DNA of 64,000 nt from Mycobacterium sp. (GCA_003987775.1 RXJD01000061.1:1-64000); one strand, 5' to 3'; positions 9,016-18,283 are shown, counted from the stretch's first letter. Numbers and translations are program-made. Notes: a model not told the origin generated them from the letters alone.

Positions 9016-12000
9016 TCAGCCCAGCGCGGCGGCTGCTTCGGCCGCTTCGGCGAGGCCGCTGTCTGCCGGGATGCCGCTCATCGCCTCCGCGAGAGCAAGG
9101 CCCGATGCTGGTCCGCCCAGTTCGAAATAGTCTAGTGCACAACGTAATTCGAACAGGTTCGCGCCCTGGCGGCGGGCCAGCTGCAGGGCACTTTCAAGGT
9201 CGGCGCGCTGCGCCTCGGGGTCCGGCTGAAGCTGCGATCGAAGCCTGAGCAGTTCGCAATCATAGAAAGACATGCCGGTCTCGCGGGCCATCGCAAGAGC
9301 GGCGTCGAGCCGTGTGGCGTCCCGGTGTCCGCCGGCGATCATCACCCGGGCGAGCGCACCCTCGAAAAACGTGAGATAGACGTTGAGATCGGCCGAGCGC
9401 AATTCGTCGACCAGCGCGGCGATGTCGGCGATGCGTTCATCAACCGCGGCCGATGGTCCGCCGGTCGCTGCCAGGGCTTCCGCGACGGCCCGCTGAATCG
9501 TGCCGCGCAGCCGCCATTGATTGAAGCCGTGCCGCTGGGCGTCTTCGATCAATTCGACGGCCAGTGCCGCTGCGCGATCGAACTGACCGGTCTCGATGTG
9601 CACCCAGATCTCCACGAACCGCAGGTACGCCAGGCTGTAGGGGCCCTGCGGGAAACCCATGCCTTCAACCGATTGCGCGGCGCGCGCCAACTCCGCCTCG
9701 GCCGCGGGCAGGCTGCCCTGGACCAGCCGGACCAGAGCCAGGTGGATGCGCGCCGCCACGATCGGGTCTATCGGCAGGTAGCCCACGGTCTCAGTGCGCC
9801 GATTGGCGGCCGGGCCGGGGTCGGTCGCCAGCTCCAATTTCTCACGTGCATAAGAGAATTCGCCCCGCAAAAACGCCAGAACGCCGGCCCAGGCATCGGT
9901 TCGCGGCCACGATCCCGGCTGCCACTGATCCAGGGCTGCGCGGAGCAGTTCGAGTGCCTTCGTCGCGCGGCTGAGATCCGCGCGCCCCGTGTAGTAGCCG
10001 GTCAACACGCCCAGCGTGGAGAACAACTCCTCCGCGGTCGACGTCTTCCCCTGGTTGCTGACGGGCACGTCGGCTCCGATCAGTTCGAGGCACCGCTCCA
10101 GGTCCGGGGCTACCACGGGACTCGACGGACTGACCGCGCTTCCGGTGAGGAAACCCCGCCCCAACCGGAAAGCGATCTCGCGGCGGTCCCGGTCCGGGCT
10201 GGGCGGACACTGGTCCAGCTGCGCCAACGCCTGGCTCAGATGGGCGCGCGCCTCGGTCAGGGCGCCGCGGCGCCGCGCAGCTGCCGAGGCCTGCTGGTAG
10301 GCGGAGGCGGCGTCGTCGAAGCGGTCGGCCTGCCGGTAATGGCCGGCGACCAGGCCCCAGTCCGGCTCACCGCCGACGCTGCACAGGGCGTCGCCCACTC
10401 GGGCGTGCAGCGTCCGGCGGACGCTGGGGGGTGCCAACTCGATCGCGACCTCGCGCAACAGCTCATGGCGGAAACGCCACCCGTCGGTGCTCCACCGTTC
10501 CAGGACCTGCGCGTCCGCCAACTCGTCGAGGGCGCGCCGGAGATCCTCGGGGTCCACCTCGGCGACGGCTGTCAGCAGGCCGGTGTCGATGTAGCGACCG
10601 ATGACGGCTGCCGCTTCGACGACCGGCACCACCTCGGCACTTGCCCGCAGCCGGGCGAACAACGGTTCGTAGAGCGCTTCGGGCACGCCGACCTCGGTGA
10701 TGCCGGATACCACCTGCTCGATGTAGAAAGGCACGCCGTCACAACGGGATTGGACAGTGGCGCGCTCCTGCGGCGTCAGCCCCGGATTCAGCGCGACGAT
10801 CAGCTCATCGGACTCCCGCTCCGTCAGGGGTTCCAGATCGAACACCGTCGCCCGCCAGCTGTCCGGCAACCAGCCTTTGTCTCGTCCCGTGACGACGAGC
10901 AGAACGCCTCCTCCGTCGAGCAGGCTGCCGAGCACCTCGAGGCTGGTGGCATCGAACCAGTGCGCGTCCTCCGCGATCACCAACCCCGGCGCGCCCTGCA
11001 GGCAGGCCAGCAGGTAGTCCCGCACCGCCTCGGCGATCAGTTCGTAAAGTTCGCTGCCTTCGTCGGCAGCGGCCTGATACCCGTGCTGCGCGTCGACGCC
11101 CAGCACCGGTGCCAGCAGGGGAACGAGACGAACGGAATCCATTCCGAGCCTGGCCAATTCGGCCTTCAGCAGGGTGAGGCGCTCGGCCGGACCGGTGAGA
11201 CGGCCGATGCCGCAATGCCGTTCGATCAGGGCACGCACCGGATACAGGCCGGCATCGGCGTGGAAGGGTGAGCCGATCAGCTCGACCACCGTGTTCCCGG
11301 ATTGTTCTCCGACCAGCTCCTGGGCGGCCGCTGCCAGCCTGCTCTTGCCGATGCCGGGCTCACCGCAGAACACCACCGGTGCGCTCAGCCGGCCGGTTTG
11401 CGCCAGGCCCCAGCTGTTCTGCAGGTGCTGCCATTCGCGGTCCCTGCCGACGAGCGGGCCGGTGGCGGCCCGGGCCGGCCGGGACCGTTCGCCGACGACC
11501 CGGTGATGGTCGATCAAGCCTTCGACACCTTTGACCGGCGCGGCGGGCCGGGCCTCCAAGTCGAACGCGTCGTGCACCAGGCGGGCCACCGGTTCGGAGA
11601 TGACGACCGCACCCGGCGGCGCCAGGCTGCACACCCTCGCCGCCAGGTTGGCGCCCAGCCCGTACACGTCAGCCGCGGTGGTGTCCAGATAGACCACACC
11701 GCGGTGCACACCGACCCGCACGCTGATCTCAAACCCGAAGCGCGCCTTCGCTTTCGCGCTCAGCCTTGGTACCGCACGGGTGATCTCCAGGCCGGCGAGT
11801 ACGGCGCGCCGCACATCATCCTCGTGTGCGACCGGGTGGCCGAACACCGCCAGCAAACCATCACCCGCAGTCGAGCCGATGTGGCCCCCGAAGCGGTTCA
11901 CGATGTCCAGCACCTGTTCGCGATACCGGCCGACAACCAAGCGGTACGTCTCTGGCTCGATCCGGGTCGACAAGGCGGTGGAATCCACCAGGTCGGCGAA

Positions 12001-12195
12001 AAGGATTGTCAGCCGCCGGATCTCGCCCCCACGAGACGGTGCGGCAAGCAGTTCCTCGGCGTCGGCATTGCCTTCGTCGGCGGCCAGTACCTGTCCGGCC
12101 AACGCCGTCGCCGCGGCGTGGTCACCGCTGCCGAGTGCCGCCACCGCACGATCCAGCAGCGCGTCGATCAGTGCGGGCCCGTCCCGATCGTTCAC
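9016..12195 (-). CDS. Class III nucleotide cyclase fused to AAA ATPase and TPR-like region
   Basis: 1059 residues. After a short helical N-terminus the cyclase domain (about 58-220) shows the metal Asp in LFADLVDST (Asp68), the second metal Asp in AGDG (Asp112), the base-selecting Asp176 in ADVYG and transition-state Asn183 and Arg187 in NLAAR. The usual substrate-binding Lys is replaced by Ser108. A P-loop (GEPGIGKSRL, near residue 275) begins a STAND/AAA-type ATPase, followed by helical TPR-like repeats to the end. M. tuberculosis has similar cyclase-ATPase proteins, several with a terminal LuxR domain; none is visible here. Likely a signal-responsive cAMP or related nucleotide synthase, or a degenerate cyclase used as a sensor. 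Cytoplasmic. Confidence 0.88.
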   Translation of the reverse strand: MNDRDGPALIDALLDRAVAALGSGDHAAATALAGQVLAADEGNADAEELLAAPSRGGEIRRLTILFADLVDSTALSTRIEPETYRLVVGRYREQVLDIVNRFGGHIGSTAGDGLLAVFGHPVAHEDDVRRAVLAGLEITRAVPRLSAKAKARFGFEISVRVGVHRGVVYLDTTAADVYGLGANLAARVCSLAPPGAVVISEPVARLVHDAFDLEARPAAPVKGVEGLIDHHRVVGERSRPARAATGPLVGRDREWQHLQNSWGLAQTGRLSAPVVFCGEPGIGKSRLAAAAQELVGEQSGNTVVELIGSPFHADAGLYPVRALIERHCGIGRLTGPAERLTLLKAELARLGMDSVRLVPLLAPVLGVDAQHGYQAAADEGSELYELIAEAVRDYLLACLQGAPGLVIAEDAHWFDATSLEVLGSLLDGGGVLLVVTGRDKGWLPDSWRATVFDLEPLTERESDELIVALNPGLTPQERATVQSRCDGVPFYIEQVVSGITEVGVPEALYEPLFARLRASAEVVPVVEAAAVIGRYIDTGLLTAVAEVDPEDLRRALDELADAQVLERWSTDGWRFRHELLREVAIELAPPSVRRTLHARVGDALCSVGGEPDWGLVAGHYRQADRFDDAASAYQQASAAARRRGALTEARAHLSQALAQLDQCPPSPDRDRREIAFRLGRGFLTGSAVSPSSPVVAPDLERCLELIGADVPVSNQGKTSTAEELFSTLGVLTGYYTGRADLSRATKALELLRAALDQWQPGSWPRTDAWAGVLAFLRGEFSYAREKLELATDPGPAANRRTETVGYLPIDPIVAARIHLALVRLVQGSLPAAEAELARAAQSVEGMGFPQGPYSLAYLRFVEIWVHIETGQFDRAAALAVELIEDAQRHGFNQWRLRGTIQRAVAEALAATGGPSAAVDERIADIAALVDELRSADLNVYLTFFEGALARVMIAGGHRDATRLDAALAMARETGMSFYDCELLRLRSQLQPDPEAQRADLESALQLARRQGANLFELRCALDYFELGGPASGLALAEAMSGIPADSGLAEAAEAAAALG

Positions 12196-12286
12196 GTGGC
12201 GTCACCCCCGACGAGACAACTCGGTGCTATCCGGATTTATCTTCGCCGACGTCAACGCCTGCAGCAAACATTCTTTTGACGGCGCG

Positions 12287-13525
12287 CTACCGCGATTTCG
12301 TCCGCTTCCGGTGGGCTTTCCTGACCTGACCACCTGAGGGGTAGCCCAGCAGAACGGTCAGCGGTGCCGTGAGGCTGTGCAGGACAAGGCTTATCGTCAC
12401 GGCCACCACGACCGCCTGAGTGATGACGGCACCTTGCTGAATCTCTCCGCGCTCGATCACGATCAGCCCCAGGACCAGCGTTCCGATTCCGCGCGGCCCG
12501 AACAGCCCCATGAACAACGTGTTCCGCACTTTCAGGCGGCTGCCGAGCATGGCAGTCGCGACGGCGATCACTCGCACCACAATCACCGCCACGACGGCGA
12601 ACAGCACCAGTCGCCAGTCGACCTCACGCCACACGGGTATCAGCGCGAACCCGCCGAAGAGGGCGAAGACGAGGAGTTCGAGGAGCTCGCCGGCCGCGTC
12701 CGAGACCTGGGTGGTTCTGTTGCTATCGCCGGCTTTGGACCACACCATCGCATAGGCCAGACCACCGGCGAATGCCGTGACGAAGCCACTGGCGTGCAGG
12801 CGCTCGCCGACGCCGTAGCAGATCAGCGCCAGTGACAGCGTGGCCAACTGGGCCCACGTGTCACTCATCCACCCGTGCTCCCGTGATCGGGAGATCACCG
12901 TCGCGCCGATCAACCCGATGCCGACGCCGACAGCCGCCGAGACGATCTCGGTGCGGAAAGCGAACCACGCCCAGTGTTCCGGCGCGTGATGGGCCCGGTC
13001 GGATGCCAGGGCCAGGGCGCCGAGCAGGGCCGCCAACGCGATGCCGTCGTTGAAGCCGCTTTCTGCCGCCAGGGCGTGCCGCACGTCCTCAGGTATGCGC
13101 CGATCCTCCAGGACGGCATCGATCAGTGCCGCTTCGGTGGGCACCACGATCACGGCCAGACACACCGCTTCCCAAAAGTTCAGGACCGGCAGGAGCAGAA
13201 CCGCGACCAGGGTCCCGAGGGCGATCGCAATCGGCACTCCCACGACCAGCAGGCGCAGCGTCAAGCCTCCCCGGCGCAGCAGCGCCCGCGGGTCGAGCAC
13301 CGAAGCCTGGTTGAAGAGAATCACCGTCAGCGCCAACTGCGCGAGGGTGGTGAACACCCCGGTGCTGGCCTCGTCCTCGATCAGGTCGAAGCCGAAGGGA
13401 CCCAGCGCGATCCCGAGTGTTGTGAAGATCAGCGCGGGAGCCACATACCAGCGCCGGACGAGTCCGGAGACGACCGCGTAGCACAGCACCGAGATCGTGA
13501 GAAGAAAGGCGGTTTGGGTATTCAC
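12287..13525 (-). CDS. Cation/proton antiporter (CPA family)
   Basis: A 412-residue polytopic membrane protein with about 11-12 hydrophobic segments. It starts TAFLLTISVLCYAVVSG, continues with PALIFTTLGIALGP and FNQAS, and has the core PTEAALIDAVLEDRRIP and AAESGFNDGIALA. The last resembles the ESGxNDG motif of Na+/H+ exchangers of the NhaP/CPA1 type. It probably exchanges Na+ or K+ for protons. The C-terminus is short and basic, without a TrkA-N domain. It ends 91 nt after the cyclase start codon on the same strand. Confidence 0.85.
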   Translation of the reverse strand: MNTQTAFLLTISVLCYAVVSGLVRRWYVAPALIFTTLGIALGPFGFDLIEDEASTGVFTTLAQLALTVILFNQASVLDPRALLRRGGLTLRLLVVGVPIAIALGTLVAVLLLPVLNFWEAVCLAVIVVPTEAALIDAVLEDRRIPEDVRHALAAESGFNDGIALAALLGALALASDRAHHAPEHWAWFAFRTEIVSAAVGVGIGLIGATVISRSREHGWMSDTWAQLATLSLALICYGVGERLHASGFVTAFAGGLAYAMVWSKAGDSNRTTQVSDAAGELLELLVFALFGGFALIPVWREVDWRLVLFAVVAVIVVRVIAVATAMLGSRLKVRNTLFMGLFGPRGIGTLVLGLIVIERGEIQQGAVITQAVVVAVTISLVLHSLTAPLTVLLGYPSGGQVRKAHRKRTKSR

Positions 13526-13606
13526 CGGCTACACCTCTGTCAGATCTGACTCGGCGACGAGTCGACACGGACCGCGACGACGCGGGGGTGGGCACGCGCA
13601 GAAATT

Positions 13607-13681
13607 TGGAGCCCCCTGTCAGGATTGAACTGACGACCGCTCGCTTACAAGGCGAGTGCTCTACCACTGAGCTAAGGAGGC
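13607..13681 (-). tRNA. tRNA-Thr (anticodon TGT)
   Basis: Read on the minus strand it folds as a cloverleaf: acceptor GCCTCCT pairing with AGGGGGC, D-arm GCTC-AGTGGTAGA-GAGC-like, anticodon stem CTCGC/GCGAG with loop CTTGTAA giving anticodon TGT, T-arm with GTTCAATCC, discriminator T and an encoded CCA end. Threonine codon ACA is read. Confidence 0.96.
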
Positions 13682-13708
13682 CGGTAAAACCGGTGCCAGC
13701 CTAACTGG

Positions 13709-14431
13709 TCACGGCTCGCCGTCGACGATGCGTTGCGAACGCACCGGCCGTGACGAAGGCCGTGGCCGCCGCCCTGGCAGCGGGATGCGGTCGGCGATGC
13801 TGGACAGCGGGTTGACCACCATGGTCAGCGAGATGACAGCATCCTGCAGGGTGGCGATCGCGGGTTCCAGTGCCTCCATACCGGGGGCGAGGCGTGCCAG
13901 CGTGTCGGCCACATCGGCCAGCTGCTCCAGCGGGCCGTTCTTGGCGGTGAGCTTGTCGACCAGACCGCCCTCGGACAGCAGCTTGTCGGCCAGCCCGTCC
14001 TCGGCCAGCACCCGCTCGATCATGCCGTCGGCCGCCAGCAGTTGGTCGGCCAGACCTCCGGGTTGCAGCGCGCGCTGCAGGCCGCCGCCCTCGGCGGTCA
14101 GGCGGTCGATCAGCCCGCCCTCTGCGGTGAGGAGATCGACCACGCCGCCCGGGCGCAGCATCCGGTCCATCGGACCGTTGGGAGCCACCGCGCGCCCCAG
14201 CGGCATGTCGTCGTCGAGTAGGCGCGCCAGCCGGTTGGCCCGGGCCAGTGCGTCGTCGATGCCCAGCATGTTGGCCATCGCATTGGAACCGCTCGGGCCG
14301 CTGGTGTCACCCAATGCCTGCTTGGCCAGGCCCACCGCCGCGCCGGCGAAGTTCAGGCTCGCCTCCGCGGCCGCGAGACCGGTGCGCGCGGGTGCGATGG
14401 CCAGCGCCACCAGCGTTTTGCTGAGGTTCAT
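13709..14431 (-). CDS. Decapeptide-repeat protein (Rv0756c-like)
   Basis: 240 residues of unknown function, corresponding by position to Rv0756c next to phoP. The N-terminal 30 residues are hydrophobic and Ala-rich but not a clear signal peptide. Residues 85-174 are nine consecutive 10-residue units of the type GGLIDRLTAE, each with small residues at 1-2 and hydrophobic residues at 3, 4 and 7. The C-terminus is an amphipathic helix, then a Pro/Arg-rich tail. The regular period suggests a solenoid or long amphipathic surface. It is divergent from phoP with a 159-bp shared upstream region, so it may share regulation with phoPR (inference). Confidence 0.8.
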   Translation of the reverse strand: MNLSKTLVALAIAPARTGLAAAEASLNFAGAAVGLAKQALGDTSGPSGSNAMANMLGIDDALARANRLARLLDDDMPLGRAVAPNGPMDRMLRPGGVVDLLTAEGGLIDRLTAEGGGLQRALQPGGLADQLLAADGMIERVLAEDGLADKLLSEGGLVDKLTAKNGPLEQLADVADTLARLAPGMEALEPAIATLQDAVISLTMVVNPLSSIADRIPLPGRRPRPSSRPVRSQRIVDGEP

Positions 14432-14530
14432 TCTCCGAGTCTATTCGCGACGCAGCACCGGACAACAACGCGCGCTGTCCTGCCTTCATTGAAACTCCTG
14501 GCAGACTGCTAGCAGATTACTTGCACCGAC

Positions 14531-14558
14531 CTTTCAGGAAGTTTTCAATGACTTTGCA
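14531..14558 (+). promoter_or_regulatory. Candidate PhoP-box direct repeats before phoP
   Basis: Three TTTCA-like units, CTTTCAG (14531), TTTTCAA (14542) and CTTTGCA (14552), recur at 11 and 10 bp. Known PhoP sites are direct repeats of about 7 bp with 4-bp spacers (11-bp period), and phoP is autoregulated in M. tuberculosis. The units match the published TCACAGC core only partly. Confidence 0.35.
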
Positions 14559-14590
14559 GCTAGTACTCAAGTTCGGGTTGGGAGACTGAC

Positions 14591-15319
14591 GTGACATTGG
14601 GACACCCCGGCGGCGAGAACACGAAACCGGAGGCTCGCATCCTCGTCGTCGACGACGAGGCCAACATCGTCGAACTGCTCTCAGTGAGCCTGAAATTTCA
14701 GGGATTCGAGGTCATCACCGCGACCAACGGCGCCCAGGCCCTGGACCGGGCCCGCGAAGGCAAGCCCGACGCGGTGATTCTGGACGTGATGATGCCCGGA
14801 ATGGACGGATTCGGAGTGCTGCGACGGCTGCGCGCCGACGGCATCGACGCCCCCGCGCTGTTCTTGACGGCCCGTGACTCGCTGCAGGACAAGATCGCCG
14901 GTCTGACCCTCGGTGGCGACGACTACGTGACGAAGCCGTTCAGTCTCGAGGAGGTGGTGGCCCGCCTGCGGGTCATCCTGCGGCGCGCCGGCAAGGGCAC
15001 CAGCAACGAACCTCGCAATGCCCGGCTCACGTTCGCCGACATCGAACTCGACGAAGAGACTCACGAAGTCTGGAAAGCCGGCCAGCCGGTGTCCCTGTCG
15101 CCCACCGAGTTCACGCTGCTGCGTTACTTCGTCATCAACGCCGGCACCGTGCTGAGCAAGCCGAAGATTCTCGACCATGTCTGGCGCTACGACTTCGGCG
15201 GCGACGTGAACGTGGTGGAGTCCTATGTGTCGTATCTGCGCCGCAAGATCGACACGGGGGAGAAGCGGCTACTGCATACCCTGCGTGGGGTGGGCTACGT
15301 GCTGCGCGAACCGCGTTGA
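14591..15319 (+). CDS. phoP: Response regulator PhoP
   Basis: A 242-residue OmpR/PhoB-family transcription factor. The receiver domain has the acidic pair DD (21-22), phospho-acceptor Asp65 in VILDVMMPG and Lys115 in YVTKPF. The C-terminal winged helix ends VESYVSYLRRKIDTGEKRLL and VGYVLREPR. From LVVDDEANIVELLSV onward it is almost identical to M. tuberculosis PhoP as I recall it; only the first dozen residues differ. The start used is GTG after GGGTTGGGAG. It controls acid and pH responses, lipid synthesis (sulfolipids and acyltrehaloses in M. tuberculosis) and ESX-1 related secretion. phoR follows one base after the stop. Confidence 0.98.
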   Translation: MTLGHPGGENTKPEARILVVDDEANIVELLSVSLKFQGFEVITATNGAQALDRAREGKPDAVILDVMMPGMDGFGVLRRLRADGIDAPALFLTARDSLQDKIAGLTLGGDDYVTKPFSLEEVVARLRVILRRAGKGTSNEPRNARLTFADIELDEETHEVWKAGQPVSLSPTEFTLLRYFVINAGTVLSKPKILDHVWRYDFGGDVNVVESYVSYLRRKIDTGEKRLLHTLRGVGYVLREPR

Positions 15320-15320
15320 G

Positions 15321-16754
15321 ATGACCGGCCGGTACCGCCGCGGCGTGCCCTTACGGGTAGGTCTGGTGGCAGCAACCCTGGTGCTGGTTTTGTGCGGGCT
15401 GCTGGCCTCGGGGGTGGCGGTGACGTCAATACTGCGCCACAGCCTGGTCAGCCGCATCGACTCGACCCTGATGGACGCCACCCGCACCTGGGCGCAGGCG
15501 CCGTGGAAGCACACCACCTCCAACGGGCAGGGTTTCGACCCGGCCCGGCCGCCGTCGAAGTTCTACGTACGGGCGATCAGCCCTGATGGCCACCCCATGA
15601 CCGCGATCAACGATCGCAACGCCGAGCCCGCGCTGCCCGCCAACAATGACGTGGGCCCGAACCCGACGACGCTGCCCTCCGTCAGCGACTCCGACATCCA
15701 GTGGCGCGCGGTGACGGTGCGTGGGCCGCAGGGCGGGATCACGACGGTGGCCATCGACCTGTCCGACGTCGACCACACGGTCCGCTCGCTGGTGTGGTTG
15801 CAGGCGGGCATCGGCACGGCTGTGCTGGTGGTGGTCGGCATTGCCAGCTTCGTAGTGGTGCATCGCAGTCTGCGGCCGCTCACCGAAGTCGAGCAGACGG
15901 CCGCGGCGATCGCCGGGGGACAGCTCGACCGGCGCGTCACCGAGCGCGACCCGCGCACCGAAGTGGGCCGTCTGTCCCTGGCGCTCAACGGAATGCTGTC
16001 GCAGATCCAGCAGGCCGTCGCGGCCTCGGAAGCGTCGGCGGAAACCGCTCGCGATTCCGAGGAACGGATGCGGCGGTTCATCACCGACGCCAGCCACGAA
16101 CTGCGCACCCCGTTGACCACCATCCGCGGGTTCGCCGAGTTGTACCGCCAGGGCGCCGCACGTGATGTCGCGATGCTGCTCTCCCGGATCGAGAGCGAGG
16201 CCAGCCGGATGGGATTGCTGGTCGACGATCTGCTGCTGCTGGCACGCCTGGATGTGCAGCGGCCGCTGGAACACCACCGGGTGGACCTGTTGGCGCTGGC
16301 CAGCGACGCCGTGCACGACGGGCGCGCCATCGACCCCAAGCGCACCATCACCATGGAGGTATTCGACGGCCCCGGTACCCCGGAGGTGCTGGGCGACGAG
16401 CCGCGACTTCGCCAGGTGCTGAGCAACCTCATCGCGAACGCGATCCAGCACACGCCGGTGACCGCTGACGTCACCATCCGGGTCGGCACCGCCGGCGGCG
16501 ACGCGGTGCTCGAGATTGCCGACAAGGGACCCGGCATGGCCCAGGAGGACGCGGACCGGATCTTCGAACGCTTCTACCGCACCGATTCGTCGCGGGCCCG
16601 GGCCAGCGGCGGCACTGGACTGGGGCTGTCGATCGTCGACTCGTTGGTGAAGGCGCACGGCGGCACCGTCAGCGTGACGACGGCACCGGGGGAGGGGTGC
16701 TGCTTCCGCGTGGCACTGCCCCGGGTCAGCGACGTGCCCGCGCCGGTTGGCTAG
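15321..16754 (+). CDS. phoR: Sensor histidine kinase PhoR
   Basis: 477 residues. The ATG at 15321 follows the phoP stop by one base; a longer open frame overlapping phoP is a shadow. Order: TM1 (VGLVAATLVLVLCGLLASG), an extracytoplasmic sensor of about 120 residues, TM2 (IGTAVLVVVGIASFVVV), HAMP (RSLRPLTEVEQTAAAI), then HisKA with the phospho-acceptor His259 in DASHELRTPLTT, and HATPase with N-box LSNLIANAIQHTP, G1 DKGPGMA, F-box FERFYR and G2 GGTGLGLSIV. The cytoplasmic half is nearly identical to the M. tuberculosis protein, while the sensor loop diverges more. Membrane partner and phosphodonor of PhoP. Confidence 0.98.
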   Translation: MTGRYRRGVPLRVGLVAATLVLVLCGLLASGVAVTSILRHSLVSRIDSTLMDATRTWAQAPWKHTTSNGQGFDPARPPSKFYVRAISPDGHPMTAINDRNAEPALPANNDVGPNPTTLPSVSDSDIQWRAVTVRGPQGGITTVAIDLSDVDHTVRSLVWLQAGIGTAVLVVVGIASFVVVHRSLRPLTEVEQTAAAIAGGQLDRRVTERDPRTEVGRLSLALNGMLSQIQQAVAASEASAETARDSEERMRRFITDASHELRTPLTTIRGFAELYRQGAARDVAMLLSRIESEASRMGLLVDDLLLLARLDVQRPLEHHRVDLLALASDAVHDGRAIDPKRTITMEVFDGPGTPEVLGDEPRLRQVLSNLIANAIQHTPVTADVTIRVGTAGGDAVLEIADKGPGMAQEDADRIFERFYRTDSSRARASGGTGLGLSIVDSLVKAHGGTVSVTTAPGEGCCFRVALPRVSDVPAPVG

Positions 16755-16768
16755 CAGGGCTGCTGCGT

Positions 16769-16825
16769 TGAGCCTGCGCTGAGGGAGACGACACGCCGCG
16801 CCACCGCGCCGTGGACGCAGGCTCA
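16769..16825. terminator. Stem-loop between convergent phoR and HIT genes
   Basis: A 10-bp outer inverted repeat TGAGCCTGCG/CGCAGGCTCA encloses an inner hairpin CACGCCGCG-CCAC-CGCGCCGTG with one mismatch. No U-tract follows, as is common in mycobacteria. The position between two converging genes fits a bidirectional terminator; it overlaps the last codons of the HIT gene. Confidence 0.45.
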
Positions 16826-17233
16826 GCGCGAAGACAACTCGGCCAATGCCGCCTTGATCTTGGCCTGTGCCTCGTCCAGCGACTCCGGCGACGGACTGCG
16901 GTCGACGTGAGCGAAGCCGAAGTCGCTGAGGTTGCGCGCGGGGAAAACGTGGACGTGCAAGTGCGGCACCTCCAGTCCGGCGATGATCACACCCGCGCGG
17001 TCCGCCGCGAAGGCTTTCGTCACGGCCTTGCCGATCAGCTGGCTCACCTCCATGACGCGGGCGAAAACCGGCGGGTCCACGTTCTGCCACTGATCGATCT
17101 CCGCGCGCGGCACCACCAGAGTGTGCCCCTGCGTCATCGGCTCGATCGTCAGAAACGCGACGACGTCGTCGTCCTCGTAAACGAAGCGGCCGGGGATTTC
17201 ACGGTTGATGATCTTGGTGAAGATCGACGCCAT
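16823..17233 (-). CDS. HIT-family nucleotide hydrolase (Rv0759c-like)
   Basis: A 136-residue protein of the histidine-triad superfamily. The triad is [10 protein letters not shown] near residue 96, and the N-terminus [24 protein letters not shown] is the usual HIT start. HIT/HINT proteins hydrolyse AMP-lysine, AMP-NH2 or dinucleotide polyphosphates; the natural substrate is unknown. The position after phoR on the opposite strand matches Rv0759c. The start lies 41 bp from the most likely start of the divergent peptidase gene. Confidence 0.92.
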   Translation of the reverse strand: MASIFTKIINREIPGRFVYEDDDVVAFLTIEPMTQGHTLVVPRAEIDQWQNVDPPVFARVMEVSQLIGKAVTKAFAADRAGVIIAGLEVPHLHVHVFPARNLSDFGFAHVDRSPSPESLDEAQAKIKAALAELSSR

Positions 17234-17274
17234 TACGTCAGCATATGTGCGCCATGGGCAATAGGGTCATCCGC

Positions 17275-18186
17275 GTGCAGGTACGGATCGCGCGACGCAC
17301 CCTGCTGGCGCTCGCCGGCGCCGGCGCGCTGAGCGCCGCGCTGCCGGCCTGCGGGTCTGATGACGACGAGCCCTACGAGCTGACCTCCTACGGCTACGAC
17401 TCCGACGTCACCGAGCCCGGAACCCCCGAGGGGCCCAAGCCTGCCGGAGCCCTTCCGGCCAAGTCGTCGGTGAACACGGACTGGTTGCCGCCGGTGGGCC
17501 GGCAGACGATGCCGAATTGTTTTGTGTGGGCCACCGTGTACGGCCTGGCCACCTTCCATGCCGCCCGCACAACCAACACCCCGCCCAGCACCCCGGCGCG
17601 CCGGGCCGGGCCCGACTACGCCTACATCCGGTACCAGCTGGCCAACAAGCTCACCGAAAACACCTGTAAAGGCGGCCAAATGGTCAAGTGCCTGAACTGG
17701 TTACAGGCCAACGGCGGCACGCCGTCGCTGGCGGCAGCACCCAACATCGGCCGGCGCACATCCACCACATCGTGTGAAGCCAACTGGGCCGACTATGGTC
17801 CGCGCACCATCGCCCCGGACCCGCTATTCGGTATCCCCGGGCACAAACTGATCAGAATCACCGGCGCAGACGGCATGAACAATCTGAAGAGCGTCATCGC
17901 CGGAGGCAACCCCGTCGCCTTCGGCATCAATCTCTACAGCGACTTCCCGCACTATCGCGGCACCCCGTCGCCGTACGTCGGCAACGGTCAGTGGATGATC
18001 AACGCCTCTGGCCGCAAGGCCGGGCACGTCATGGTCATCACCGGCTACGACGACAACACCGGCGCGGTGCGGATTCAGAACAGCTTCGGAAAGCGCTGGG
18101 GCGAGCGGGGATTCATGTGGATGTCCTATGAGACCCTGGCGAAGACGGCCCAGGGGACCGGGGTGTATCTACCGGACCCGGCGTAG
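17275..18186 (+). CDS. Papain-like (C1) cysteine peptidase, probable lipoprotein
   Basis: 303 residues from the GTG at 17275; upstream ATGs at 17254 and 17245 are possible. The N-terminus RIARRTLLALAGAGALSAALPAC has a twin-Arg, a hydrophobic core and a lipobox-like LPAC, suggesting export and lipidation. The mature part shows papain-clan residues: RQTMPNCFVWATVYG (oxyanion Gln and catalytic Cys), GHVMVITGYDD (catalytic His) and IQNSFGKRWGERGFMWMSY (catalytic Asn and the conserved WGE-G-F block). Several extra Cys could form disulfides. I recall no counterpart between Rv0759c and Rv0760c, so this looks like an insertion. Substrate unknown; a cell-envelope peptidase or inactive binding protein are both possible, but all catalytic residues are present. 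Confidence 0.75.
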   Translation: MQVRIARRTLLALAGAGALSAALPACGSDDDEPYELTSYGYDSDVTEPGTPEGPKPAGALPAKSSVNTDWLPPVGRQTMPNCFVWATVYGLATFHAARTTNTPPSTPARRAGPDYAYIRYQLANKLTENTCKGGQMVKCLNWLQANGGTPSLAAAPNIGRRTSTTSCEANWADYGPRTIAPDPLFGIPGHKLIRITGADGMNNLKSVIAGGNPVAFGINLYSDFPHYRGTPSPYVGNGQWMINASGRKAGHVMVITGYDDNTGAVRIQNSFGKRWGERGFMWMSYETLAKTAQGTGVYLPDPA

Positions 18187-18283
18187 GCCGCGAGCCGGTG
18201 CGGCCGAATCGTTAACGCACCGTTGCCGTGTCGTTCTCAACGATCGCCAGAATCCCACATGACCCAATTCACGGGAGGCGACC

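Noticed and set aside
15426..17090. 554-codon minus-strand frame opposite phoR
   Set aside because: Shadow of phoR; low-complexity Arg/Gly composition, no family resemblance, and it also crosses the HIT gene.
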